DNA of 64,000 bases. Source: Alphaproteobacteria bacterium. GTDB taxonomy: Bacteria; Pseudomonadota; Alphaproteobacteria; UBA8366. Under the pieces are notes generated by a model that made no database searches, had not been told where the DNA came from, and worked only from the letters and a program-made list of their open reading frames with translations. Both the position numbers and the translations under genes were made by a program. Of the stretch, positions 8,335 to 17,494 are shown in pieces. Positions within the stretch are counted from its first letter, which is position 1. Every line of letters starts with the position of its first letter. The stretch is from positions 62,001 to 126,000 of the forward strand of contig JAJFJD010000008.1 of assembly GCA_021774335.1 (NCBI GenBank), given 5' to 3'.

Positions 8335-9126
8335 TTAGTAATAGACGCCGTTGATCGACCCGCCGTCGATGCTGATGGCCTCGCCGGTGATTGCCGAGGC
8401 ATGCGGCGACGCGAGGAACAGTACTGTCGGCGCGATGTCGCTGGGCTCGACGATCCGGCCGATCGGAAACATGGCGACGAAGGTGGCCTCTGCTTCCTCC
8501 AGGCTGACGCCGAGCTGTTCGGCCCGCGCCTCCAATCGGGCAGGATAGCGGTCGGTCTTGGTGAACGGCGGATGGACGACGTTCACTGTGATGTTCTCGG
8601 GCGCTACGTTCTGGCTGAAATGTTTGACGAAGTTGGTCATCGCCGCATTGCCGAGCCCACTCGGCAGCGATGCTTTTTCCGCCTTGCGCGCAGCGCCACC
8701 ACCAATGCAGATGACCCGCCCGCCACCGCCCTTACGAAAATGGGGCAGGGCGGTCCGGCAGCACCGCATATAGGCGAGCGTCTTACCGTTGAGCCGCTCC
8801 ATGAGTTGATCGTCGCTCAGCGTCTCAAGCTGCCCGCTCACCGATGTGGACGCGTTGTTCACCAGCACGTCCAGGCGGCCGAACGTCTCCGCGGTCTCGT
8901 CGACCGCGCGGGCGCAGCCCTCGGCGGTGAACAGGTCCGCGGAAATCGCGTGCGCCTGGACGCCGAGCGTTTCGATCTCACTCTTCACGGCGGCGAGCGC
9001 CGCTTCATCCCGCCCGACGATAGCGACATTGGCGCCTTCGGCTGCGAAGGCGAGCGCGATTCCGCGGCCGATGCCCCGGTTGCCGCCGGTCACGACGATG
9101 GCTTTGTTCTTTAAATTGAGGTCCAT
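8335..9126 (-). CDS. atypical short-chain dehydrogenase/reductase family protein
   Basis: A 263-residue Rossmann-fold SDR. The cofactor motif TGGNRGIGRG (13-22) and NNAS (90-93) are intact. The catalytic residues are not: the usual serine region reads CIGGG (140-144), and the position of the catalytic Tyr-x3-Lys, just before AAMTNF, reads SGLGN (156-160), so both Tyr and Lys are replaced. The C-terminal SIDGGSINGVYY is SDR-like. It may bind NAD(P) without classical reductase activity, or use another mechanism. It converges with the TctC gene across a terminator. Function unknown. Confidence 0.8.
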   Translation of the reverse strand: MDLNLKNKAIVVTGGNRGIGRGIALAFAAEGANVAIVGRDEAALAAVKSEIETLGVQAHAISADLFTAEGCARAVDETAETFGRLDVLVNNASTSVSGQLETLSDDQLMERLNGKTLAYMRCCRTALPHFRKGGGGRVICIGGGAARKAEKASLPSGLGNAAMTNFVKHFSQNVAPENITVNVVHPPFTKTDRYPARLEARAEQLGVSLEEAEATFVAMFPIGRIVEPSDIAPTVLFLASPHASAITGEAISIDGGSINGVYY

Positions 9127-9474
9127 GGCGTTTCCATTCTGTGTGCGTTTGGTGGGAGCGGATCGGCACCTTCTTTTCTACTGCCGACAGTATAGCGCGG
9201 CATGGCCCGTTTCGCCGCGCGTGTCGGTTTTGTGGACGGCGGAGCTTCAATTTTTGATTGATATGGCCTTGATTACCGATGGGTTCGGAGTGCAAGGTTC
9301 ATCCGACTGCAATTACGCCGCATTATCACTCTCGGTGTCGGTGAGCTATCCTAACGTGCGGTCGCATGCACCTGCTGGCAAATGGGTCACATGAATGCGC
9401 GACAAGAGCGACTTGAACTATGCCCTCACAAATTCTCGAATTTCGGCCCGTAAGCGGCGCAAGGATACAGTGAC
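9127..9474. other. intergenic region with divergent start sites and one palindrome
   Basis: 348 bp between the divergent SDR (start 9126) and the PAS-like gene (start 9475). It must hold both promoters, but no convincing -35/-10 pair stands out; a TATACT-like element lies about 65 bp upstream of the SDR on the minus strand. A symmetrical AAATTC-TC-GAATTT element at 9430-9443 lies 31 bp upstream of the PAS-like gene. No coding potential was seen. Confidence 0.4.
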
Positions 9475-9930
9475 GTGGATATGATCACCCCCCACCGTAG
9501 CAATTGGCTCACCGTCGTGCCGGAGATCCATGAGGAACTCTTCGAGTTTTGGAATCAAATCAGCCCGCCCAAAGGGTTGCCCACGCGGGACTCATTTACG
9601 GAAGACGATCTCGAGCGGTGGCCGGGACACCTTCATCTCGTCGAGTTGATTGACGACGACGATGCGAAATTCATCGTTTACGGTTCGGCCGTCGGCGAAT
9701 TGCACGGGCGCGATTGGACTGGGAAACGGTTCTCGGAAACTGAGTATGAGGATCCAAAAACGCTACTCGGGTATTATCACGACGTCCGCGACGCGCGCCG
9801 GCCTTTGGCGCATGTAGTAAACGCGAGTGTTGAGTCCAAATATCGACGCTGGTCCCGCCTATTCATCCCGTTCGCGGATGACGCGGATACCGTCCGCTAT
9901 ATCATGGTGCATAGCGTCTTGATCGAATAG
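9475..9930 (+). CDS. PAS domain-containing protein (PAS_5-like)
   Basis: A 151-residue acidic protein without membrane segments. The pattern of a Leu-Pro stretch (GLPTRDSFTEDDLERWPGHLHLVELID), then KFIVYGSAVGELHGRDWTGKRFSE and a final RRWSRLFIPFADD...VRYIMV strand matches the single-domain PAS_5 proteins common in alphaproteobacteria. These are usually annotated as PAS sensors of unknown ligand without an output domain. The start is probably the GTG at 9475, with AAGGAT about 9 nt upstream; an ATG at 9481 is the alternative. It is followed by a long AT-rich gap, so it is likely monocistronic. Confidence 0.65.
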   Translation: MDMITPHRSNWLTVVPEIHEELFEFWNQISPPKGLPTRDSFTEDDLERWPGHLHLVELIDDDDAKFIVYGSAVGELHGRDWTGKRFSETEYEDPKTLLGYYHDVRDARRPLAHVVNASVESKYRRWSRLFIPFADDADTVRYIMVHSVLIE

Positions 9931-10259
9931 GCGTGGGATCGGCAGGTATCCTACTTGGACGCATACATCATGGGCACAATGGTGTTCGTCTAGTATCCGA
10001 ACCCGTGCAGGCAATGCGCCGCGTGCGCGCGCGGGATGCCGAATGAGTACAGTCAGGCATCAATTCTTGGTGGGTACATGAAGAGTGGAATTTAGAGTTA
10101 TGGAATAATAGAAAATAACTAATAAGCCTTTTTCAAGGAATGTTTTATTATAGAAAGTGTAATAAAAGTATATTTACATTTGGATATTGAAAAATATTAA
10201 TTTATCACCATTTATATTTAAGCAGTAAATCATTACTGCGGTAATGAAAGGCATTCCAT
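9931..10259. other. gene-free stretch including a strikingly AT-rich patch
   Basis: 329 bp without a gene. The first half has normal composition. From about 10080 to 10259 the sequence is overwhelmingly A and T, with runs such as TTTTATTATAG and AAAATATTAATTTATC, in a genome that is otherwise GC-rich. It lies directly upstream of a 48-aa gene starting at 10260. It probably contains the promoter of that gene and may bind nucleoid proteins. A TTGAAA at 10187-10192 is a possible -35, but no confident -10 pairs with it. Confidence 0.5.
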
Positions 10260-10406
10260 ATGTCCTTTAAGAATTTCTCCAGCAAGCAAGATGCTCCAAG
10301 CGAAGGCAAGCCGGACGACAAGGCCAAGGCGGCATCGACCGCAGACAAGCCGATGACAGGCCCCGACGCGGCGCCGGCCACGGTCGCACCCGAGAAATCA
10401 TCCTAG
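10260..10406 (+). CDS. small Lys/Ala/Pro-rich hypothetical protein (48 aa)
   Basis: A 48-codon frame starting at ATG 10260 (MSFKNFSSKQDAPSE...) and ending at TAG 10404-10406. The product is hydrophilic and low-complexity, with many Lys, Asp, Ala and Pro, and is probably disordered. GAAAGG lies about 10 nt upstream of the ATG and an AT-rich promoter region precedes it, supporting expression. I recall similar short proteins in Rhodospirillales genomes but no function is known. A GC-rich hairpin follows 10 nt after the stop. Confidence 0.5.
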   Translation: MSFKNFSSKQDAPSEGKPDDKAKAASTADKPMTGPDAAPATVAPEKSS

Positions 10407-10415
10407 CCTTTGAGA

Positions 10416-10438
10416 CGGAGGGGGCCGTGCCCTCTCCG
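10416..10438 (+). terminator. GC-rich hairpin after the 48-aa gene (possible terminator)
   Basis: CGGAGGGGGC pairs with GCCCTCTCCG around a 3-nt loop, with one G-U wobble. It begins 10 nt after the stop at 10406. There is no T-tract, so it may instead be an mRNA 3'-end stabiliser. Confidence 0.4.
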
Positions 10439-10618
10439 AAATACCGCGCTCCGGTATCGATGCTGTAATTCGGCAGCCTCCCAAGGCGCTGATAAAGGCA
10501 CAACGGACTGTGACCTTCCGCTGGCAGTAGTTTCTCGCCGGTGTATCCGTGTGACTTCCGGTCCGGACGATTTAGACGAAACTGTTGGATGGTCCGCCTG
10601 CCGAAAAGGAAATAGCCC

Positions 10619-11302
10619 ATGGCGACAATAAATCTCCTGTGCATCCACGCCGCCCGCATTATGTCCCTGGTGGCGCTCCTTGCCGTCTTGCCGGACGCCG
10701 CCTTCGCCCAACTTGCCTCCGTTGGCGTACCCGAGAATGCGACCGCCAGGACCTACGGTGGCGGATGGACATGCAATCGCGGTTTCCGGAAGACCGATGG
10801 CGCCTGCCGCGCCATTCGGGTGCCGGCGAACGCCTTCCCGACGGATGGGACCTATGGCAGCGGGTGGCAGTGCCGGCGCGGATTTAAGAATGCCGACAAA
10901 AATTGCGTCGCGATCGAGATTCCCAAGAATGCCTACCTCAACGCCTTCGGCGATAGCTGGCAATGCGAGCGCGGATTCGAGGAGACCGGCGATACATGCG
11001 TCTTAATCGAGGTGCCGGAGAACGGCTACTTATCCACCTCGTTACATGCTTCCGGTTGGCGCTGTAACCGCGGCTATCGGGCGGATAACGAGCAGTGTGT
11101 CGCTATCAAGGTTCCCAAGAACGGGTATTTCGTGGAGACGTCATACGATCGCGGTTGGGACTGTGAACGCGGCTACCGGGCCGCGGACGATTCTTGTGTT
11201 ATCGTGAAGGTACCTGCGAATGCGCATATCGATTATTCCGGAAACAACTGGGAATGCGATCGGCCGTTTGAGAAATCGGGCGGCAAGTGTGCGATGCCAT
11301 AA
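10619..11302 (+). CDS. secreted protein with six cysteine-containing VPxN repeats
   Basis: A 227-residue protein with a signal peptide (about residues 1-30, hydrophobic core then DAAFA before Gln). The mature part is almost entirely repeats: six units begin with [VI]P-x-N at residues 37, 68, 101, 132, 165 and 198 and are 31-33 residues long. Each unit has the pattern [VI]PxN-A/G-aromatic, a YG/GW-x-C-x-R-G-[FY] middle and a second Cys before V-x-[IV]. Two cysteines per unit suggest one disulfide per repeat in the periplasm or outside. AAAGGAAA precedes the ATG. Similar repeats occur in other proteobacterial secreted proteins, function unknown to me. Confidence 0.75.
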   Translation: MATINLLCIHAARIMSLVALLAVLPDAAFAQLASVGVPENATARTYGGGWTCNRGFRKTDGACRAIRVPANAFPTDGTYGSGWQCRRGFKNADKNCVAIEIPKNAYLNAFGDSWQCERGFEETGDTCVLIEVPENGYLSTSLHASGWRCNRGYRADNEQCVAIKVPKNGYFVETSYDRGWDCERGYRAADDSCVIVKVPANAHIDYSGNNWECDRPFEKSGGKCAMP

Positions 11303-11337
11303 GGGTGATGCCATCAAGGATACAAGGGGATTAAGAA

Positions 11338-11634
11338 ATGACGACATCCGTCAGTCCCGGAAACATGGTGCTTAGTTTTCCGAACGCCAGCCGCAGTTTT
11401 GATTCCGCGAAGAATCGTGTCCGGTTTTGGGGATATGATAGCTCCATCGAGATTTCCTTCTTCATCGATGCGGCCGCCCTGCAGGAATTGGATACGATGT
11501 CCGGGGACAATGAAGCGACTCTTTTAGCGGCTTTCGACAAGGCGCGGGACAAAATCCATGTTGCGGCGGACGGTATGTATATGCGCGATCGCGGAAATTC
11601 CTATGCCTATACGCTGACACGCGAAGACCTGTGA
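11338..11634 (+). CDS. DUF1488 family protein
   Basis: A 98-residue cytoplasmic protein matching DUF1488: LSFPNASRSFDSAKNRVRFWGYD at residues 12-34, SIEISFFID at 36-44 and a C-terminal FDKARDKIHVAADGMYMR segment. The family is small, found in proteobacteria and of unknown function. It lies 35 nt after the repeat protein on the same strand, so it could be co-transcribed. Confidence 0.8.
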   Translation: MTTSVSPGNMVLSFPNASRSFDSAKNRVRFWGYDSSIEISFFIDAAALQELDTMSGDNEATLLAAFDKARDKIHVAADGMYMRDRGNSYAYTLTREDL

Positions 11635-11728
11635 CCGCCGCATGAGCGTCGATCGCGCCTCAACGGATACCGCGATCGATCGCCAATCGCGAGGTTCCCA
11701 AAAACAACGGATAGAAAGGACGCCGCCT

Positions 11729-12004
11729 ATGTTGAAATCAACGAAAACGCGCGCCGAAGAAAAATTCGCCGCCACGCAGAAAAAGCACGATCAGGTGATG
11801 AAAAAGAAAGAGAAAGATCGGCAAAAGGAATTGGAGCACACGGCGAGCCTGCGCGCGCTTCGTCTGGCCAAAGAGGCTGTCGATAAGGAAGCCGCCGATG
11901 CCGCTGCTGCTGAAAAGGCCGCCGCTGTCGCCGAAAAGGCCGCCGCCAAAAAGAAAAAAGGTAGCCGCCGGAAAGAAGTAGTGGCGGCGGTTGCTGCTCC
12001 GTGA
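11729..12004 (+). CDS. small Lys/Glu/Ala-rich helical hypothetical protein
   Basis: A 91-residue protein that is almost all Lys, Glu, Ala and Gln. The ATG at 11729 is preceded by AGAAAGGA at 8 nt, better than the ATG at 11642 in the same frame. Residues 1-60 look like one charged helix or coiled coil (KKHDQVMKKKEKDRQKELEH). The rest is an alanine-rich stretch ending in a basic KKKKGSRRK cluster, reminiscent of alphaproteobacterial DUF6481-type proteins. Function unknown. It is the last of four small co-directional genes at 10260-12004. Confidence 0.55.
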   Translation: MLKSTKTRAEEKFAATQKKHDQVMKKKEKDRQKELEHTASLRALRLAKEAVDKEAADAAAAEKAAAVAEKAAAKKKKGSRRKEVVAAVAAP

Positions 12005-12050
12005 GTTGAACAGGCCGGTAATCGGAGCGACTTCGGCGAAATTAAAATGA

Positions 12051-12124
12051 TGGCTGGGGAACCTGGATTCGAACCAGGACCGACGGAGTCAGAGTCCGCT
12101 GTACTACCGTTATACTATTCCCCA
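12051..12124 (-). tRNA. tRNA-Gln (anticodon CTG)
   Basis: A 74-nt cloverleaf on the minus strand, read from TGGGGAATAG at its 5' end to an encoded CCA. The acceptor stem TGGGG/CCCCA, the anticodon arm GCGGA-CTCTGAC-TCCGT with anticodon CTG, and the TpsiC arm CCTGG-TTCGAAT-CCAGG are all present. It decodes CAG. No integrase or direct repeat suggesting an integration site was seen beside it. Confidence 0.95.
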
Positions 12125-12320
12125 GCAGGGGTCGCGGGTTTTAGCACGGCCTTGCGCGCTTGTGTAGCGCCGCGATGCCGGACTTCGGTGGTAACTACCG
12201 GCGCCCGCCGGATCCCGCGAAGGACCTCATTATAGGGCGCTTTCCTGTAAAATTCGACCGTTTCGGCGTGCCGTCTTGCGTCATGGACGCCTACTGCCGG
12301 ACCCCTTATGGTAGCCGGTC

Positions 12321-12719
12321 ATGGGCATCCCGGTGATAAGGGCTGGCTGCGTGGCGTTCGGATTTCTGCTAATCCTGAGCGCCGCTGCCGCCGCCGAGCA
12401 AGGCGACAGTTTCCTCTTGAGCGACCGTAACGGCGACGGGTCGATCGACCAGGGCGAGTTTTACGACCGGATGGTCGAGCTTTTCTACTTCGCGGACCGA
12501 AATCGGGACCGGGCGTTGGCGCCCGCCGAAGCCGATGGCGTCACGGCTGAGGCCTTCCGCGATGCGGACCGCAACGATGACGGTCAGCTCAGCCTGTCGG
12601 AGTTCACCGGCGCCCGCGTGATCGATTTCAATCAAGCGGACAGCAATCGCGACGGACTGCTCAGCCGAGACGAAGCCGCCGCCGTGGGTCCCGCGCGTTC
12701 ATCAGCCGCAGGCCAATAG
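12321..12719 (+). CDS. EF-hand calcium-binding protein, exported
   Basis: A 132-residue protein with a signal peptide (about residues 1-25, core VAFGFLLILSAAAAA) and four EF-hand-like loops: DRNGDGSIDQGE (35-46), DRNRDRALAPAE (59-70), DRNDDGQLSLSE (83-94) and DSNRDGLLSRDE (107-118). Loops 1, 3 and 4 have good calcium ligands; loop 2 has an Arg at an internal ligand position and may bind weakly. The protein is probably periplasmic and calcium-binding. Its role is unknown. A perfect 8-bp hairpin (CCGCCATC/GATGGCGG, 12753-12774) follows the gene. Confidence 0.85.
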   Translation: MGIPVIRAGCVAFGFLLILSAAAAAEQGDSFLLSDRNGDGSIDQGEFYDRMVELFYFADRNRDRALAPAEADGVTAEAFRDADRNDDGQLSLSEFTGARVIDFNQADSNRDGLLSRDEAAAVGPARSSAAGQ

Positions 12720-12752
12720 GGCAGCCGCTGTCGCTCGTCTTTCCAGATGCTC

Positions 12753-12774
12753 CCGCCATCGTTTAGGATGGCGG
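12753..12774 (+). terminator. hairpin downstream of the EF-hand gene
   Basis: A perfect 8-bp stem (CCGCCATC with GATGGCGG) and a 6-nt loop, 33 nt after the EF-hand stop. No T-tract follows, so it is a possible, not a certain, terminator. Confidence 0.35.
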
Positions 12775-12855
12775 ATGTGAACCGATCCCGACGATCGCCG
12801 TTGGTTCGAGCCGGGCGGGTTCCCTATTCGACTAAACCAGGAGCTTTCTTCGACC

Positions 12856-13911
12856 ATGGTGACCTATCTCAACAGGCGGCGTCGGCCGCGGAAAGGTCAC
12901 GGAACGTCGAACGGAGGCGGGCGCCAGAGTTTCGGGGCGCTCGATCTCGGCACCAATAATTGCCGTCTGTTGGTCGCGACGCCCTCCGAGGTCGGCGGGT
13001 TCCGGGTGACGGACGCCTTTTCCCGGATCGTCCGCCTGGGCGAGGGGCTTGCGCGCACTGGCGAACTATCCGAGGCGGCGATGACCCGCACGATCGAAGC
13101 CCTGCAAATCTGTGCGGATAAGATGGAGCGCGGCTGTGTGGTGAAGACGCGCAACGTAGCGACCGAAGCGTGCCGTCAGGCGCGCAATTGCGAGGATTTC
13201 ATCGAGCGGGCGAAGGCCGAGACGGGCCTCAATGTCGAGACGATCACCACGGCGGAGGAAGTGCGGCTCGTGTTGCGCGGCTGTCTCCCGCTGCTGGAGG
13301 ATGTGCGGCCGCATGCCTTGATCTTCGATATTGGCGGAGGCAGCACCGAGGTGCTGTGGCTGTCCCTGGAGAATGGCGACCCCGAGATTCTCGGTTGGGT
13401 ATCGATGCCGCATGGCGTGGTGACCGTCAGCGAGCGGTTCGAGGCCGGCACGATGTCCGTCGCCGACTACCAAGGTGTCATCGAGGAAATGCAAAGCTAT
13501 CTCGGGCCGTTCTGCGCGCGCCACAACATCGCCGAGGCGGTGGCGTCCGGCGCGGTGCAGATGCTTGGCACGTCCGGTACCGTCACCACGTTGAGCGGCG
13601 TAAAACAGAAACTGCAGCGATATAACCGGGCCGCGGTGGACGGTGCCTACCTGCCGTTCGATGCCATCGAACGGATCAGCGCGCGGCTGCGCGACATGGA
13701 TTGCGATGACCGTGCGGCGCATCCCTGCATCGGCCGCGAGCGTGCCGACCTGGTGGTGGCCGGTTGCGCCCTGCTCGAAGCGATCTGCCACCGCTGGCCG
13801 GTCGGCCAGTTGCGCGTTGCCGACCGCGGGCTGCGTGAGGGCATCCTGTGTGAGTTGATGGGGGTCGCCAATGACGTCCGCCTCGGGGCGAGCGTGGGAG
13901 GCGGCGCATGA
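12856..13911 (+). CDS. Ppx/GppA phosphatase family protein (exopolyphosphatase-like)
   Basis: A 351-residue ASKHA-fold phosphatase of the exopolyphosphatase/pppGpp phosphohydrolase family. Phosphate-binding motifs are visible: ALDLGTNNCRLLV at residues 28-40 and IFDIGGGSTEVLWL near 156-169; NVATEACRQARN carries the TEA-R segment. It has only the two N-terminal domains and lacks the HD-like C-terminal part of E. coli Ppx, as is common in this shorter family form. A basic, probably flexible N-terminus (RRRRPRKGHG) precedes the fold. The stop overlaps the start of rlmE by 4 nt (ATGA), so translation is coupled. Confidence 0.88.
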   Translation: MVTYLNRRRRPRKGHGTSNGGGRQSFGALDLGTNNCRLLVATPSEVGGFRVTDAFSRIVRLGEGLARTGELSEAAMTRTIEALQICADKMERGCVVKTRNVATEACRQARNCEDFIERAKAETGLNVETITTAEEVRLVLRGCLPLLEDVRPHALIFDIGGGSTEVLWLSLENGDPEILGWVSMPHGVVTVSERFEAGTMSVADYQGVIEEMQSYLGPFCARHNIAEAVASGAVQMLGTSGTVTTLSGVKQKLQRYNRAAVDGAYLPFDAIERISARLRDMDCDDRAAHPCIGRERADLVVAGCALLEAICHRWPVGQLRVADRGLREGILCELMGVANDVRLGASVGGGA

Positions 13912-14615
13912 GCCGCGGCGGCAGTAGCGGTGGACGGGGCGGCGGCACGCGGCGCAAGACCGTTCGGGTCAAGACCGCGCGGGGCCGCAAACCGTCCTCG
14001 ACGCGCTGGCTGCAACGGCAGCTCAACGATCCTTTCGTCGAGGAAGCACGGAAGCTGGGTTACCGCAGCCGGGCGGCCTTCAAGCTGGAGGAGTTGAACG
14101 AGAAGTTCGGATTCCTGAAACCCGGCTCCCGGATTCTGGATTTGGGCGCGGCCCCGGGCGGGTGGACCCAGATCGCCGTCGCGGCGGTGGGCGAGAAGGG
14201 CACGGTGGTAGCGCTGGATATACAAGAGGTGGAGCCCGTTCCTGGCGCGGTGCATTTGCTCGGCGATATCTATGATGAAGACGTTATCGACCGGTTGCTC
14301 GCCGCCCTTGGCGGGCCGGCGGATGTGGTGATGAGCGACATGGCCGCGCCCTCGACCGGGCATGCCCAGACCGATCATTTAAGGGTCATGGCGCTGATCG
14401 AGGCGGCCTATGATGTTGCCCAAAACCTGTTGGCGCCGGGCGGCGTCTTCGTCGCCAAGGTCCTGCAGGGCGGTACCGAGCGTGAACTGTTGGAGACGCT
14501 GAAGCGGGATTTCGTCAAGGTCTCGCATGCGAAACCGGCGGCCAGCCGGGCCGGTTCCCGGGAGATGTATCTGGTGGCCGAGTCGTTCCGCCGGGATACG
14601 GGGGACGGCGGCTAA
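13908..14615 (+). CDS. rlmE: 23S rRNA (uridine-2552-2'-O)-methyltransferase RlmE (FtsJ)
   Basis: A 235-residue SAM-dependent methyltransferase that modifies U2552 of 23S rRNA late in 50S assembly. The K-D-K-E catalytic tetrad is visible as Lys59 (SRAAFKLEEL), Asp144 (VMSDMAAPSTGH), Lys184 (FVAKVLQGG) and Glu219 (SREMYLVAESFR). The SAM motif is DLGAAPGGW (78-86). A basic Gly/Arg-rich N-terminal tail of about 30 residues may help bind RNA. The ATG overlaps the stop of the Ppx/GppA gene. Confidence 0.95.
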   Translation: MSRGGSSGGRGGGTRRKTVRVKTARGRKPSSTRWLQRQLNDPFVEEARKLGYRSRAAFKLEELNEKFGFLKPGSRILDLGAAPGGWTQIAVAAVGEKGTVVALDIQEVEPVPGAVHLLGDIYDEDVIDRLLAALGGPADVVMSDMAAPSTGHAQTDHLRVMALIEAAYDVAQNLLAPGGVFVAKVLQGGTERELLETLKRDFVKVSHAKPAASRAGSREMYLVAESFRRDTGDGG

Positions 14616-14652
14616 CATCCCTGTTTTCGCGTAAAATTCATTGTCTTTACGC

Positions 14653-16170
<1,518 letters not shown>

Positions 16171-16189
16171 CCGCCACGGGCCGGGCGCC

Positions 16190-17494
16190 ATGACTCCAGG
16201 CGCGAGATATCAAGCCGTCATCGATCTTATCGACACCGCCGACGCGGCCGATGCGCCGCTGGATGGCGTGCTCAAACGCTGGGCGCGCGAGCATCGCTAT
16301 GCGGGCGGTGGCGACCGCCGCGCGATCCGGGGGCTCGTTTACGGGATCGTCCGGCATCGCCGTGTGCTCGACTGGTGGCTCGGTCGGTCGGATGTCCCGG
16401 TCAACGGCCGGTCTTTGTTGCTGGCGGCGCTGGTTCTGCTCGACCATCACGATGGGGCCGCGCTTTCAGAGGCATTCGGGGCAGGCAAATACGCCGCCGC
16501 AGCGTTGGGCGATGGGGAACGCGCCTTAATCGATGCCCTGTCGGGCCAAGACGTGCATCACGCCGAGCAGCCGCGTGACATACGGTTAAACTATCCGGCC
16601 TGGCTCGATCCGGCGCTGGAGGCCGCGTTCGGTACGGCGTTGGAAGATGAACTCGCAGCGCTCTCAGCGGAAGCGAGCGTGGGTCTCCGTGTGAACACGC
16701 TGAAGGGTGATCGTGCGACCGCGATTGCTCTTTTGGCCGAGGATGGGATCGACGCGGTCCCGACGCCGCTGTCGCCGGTCGGCCTGCGGTTGCCCGGCCG
16801 CCTGCAGCTTGGACAAGGCCGCGCCTGGAAGGACGGCTTGGTCGAGGTGCAGGACGAGGGCTCGCAGCTCGTGGCCCTGCTGACGGATGCCGCGCCCGGC
16901 TCGGCCGTGCTGGATTTATGCGCCGGGGGTGGAGGCAAGACATTGGCGCTGGCCGCGGCGATGCAGGATCAAGGCCGAATTGTCGCTTGCGATGCGGCCG
17001 AGGCGCGGTTGCGGCAAATCCGACCCCGTCTTGCGCGCGCCGGAGTGACCATCGTCGTGGAACAAGTAATCGCGGACGAGAACGACCCGTGGCTGTCCGG
17101 CGAGGCCGGCACGTTCGACCGGGTACTCGTCGACGCGCCTTGCAGCGGCAGCGGGGCATGGCGGCGTCATCCGGAAGCGAAACTGACCCTGACGCCGGAA
17201 ACGGTGTCGGAGATGGCGGCGCTGCAACAGCGTTTGTTGGGCGCGGCGGCGGCCTTGGTGCGGCCCGGTGGACGGTTGATCTATGCGACCTGTTCGATCC
17301 TGCCGGACGAGAACGATGTCATCGTCGACGCTTTCCTGGCGCATGATTCGACATTCCGGGAAGTGTCGGCCCGCGATATCTGGTCCCGCGTCGCGACCGG
17401 CGACTATCCCTGTGACGGCGACCGATTGATGCTGACGCCACACCGGCACGGGACCGACGGGTTCTTCACGGCGGTGCTGGAGCGTGCGCCATGA
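16190..17494 (+). CDS. RsmB/NOP family rRNA m5C methyltransferase
   Basis: A 434-residue SAM-dependent RNA cytosine-5 methyltransferase. The N-terminal about 130 residues look like a NusB-type RNA-binding domain (KRWAREHRYAGGGDRRAIRGLVYGIVRHRR). The catalytic domain has the SAM motif LDLCAGGGGKT (241-251) and the two conserved cysteines: Cys318 in DAPCSGSG and Cys368 in YATCSILPDEN. This organisation matches RsmB (16S rRNA C967), but alphaproteobacteria often carry several paralogs, so the exact target is not certain. It lies 19 nt after guaB and overlaps the GNAT gene by 4 nt. Confidence 0.88.
   Translation: MTPGARYQAVIDLIDTADAADAPLDGVLKRWAREHRYAGGGDRRAIRGLVYGIVRHRRVLDWWLGRSDVPVNGRSLLLAALVLLDHHDGAALSEAFGAGKYAAAALGDGERALIDALSGQDVHHAEQPRDIRLNYPAWLDPALEAAFGTALEDELAALSAEASVGLRVNTLKGDRATAIALLAEDGIDAVPTPLSPVGLRLPGRLQLGQGRAWKDGLVEVQDEGSQLVALLTDAAPGSAVLDLCAGGGGKTLALAAAMQDQGRIVACDAAEARLRQIRPRLARAGVTIVVEQVIADENDPWLSGEAGTFDRVLVDAPCSGSGAWRRHPEAKLTLTPETVSEMAALQQRLLGAAAALVRPGGRLIYATCSILPDENDVIVDAFLAHDSTFREVSARDIWSRVATGDYPCDGDRLMLTPHRHGTDGFFTAVLERAP

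Noticed and set aside
12051-12124. tRNA-Gln as an integration site
   Set aside because: No integrase gene, no duplicated tRNA 3' end and no mobile-element genes were seen nearby.
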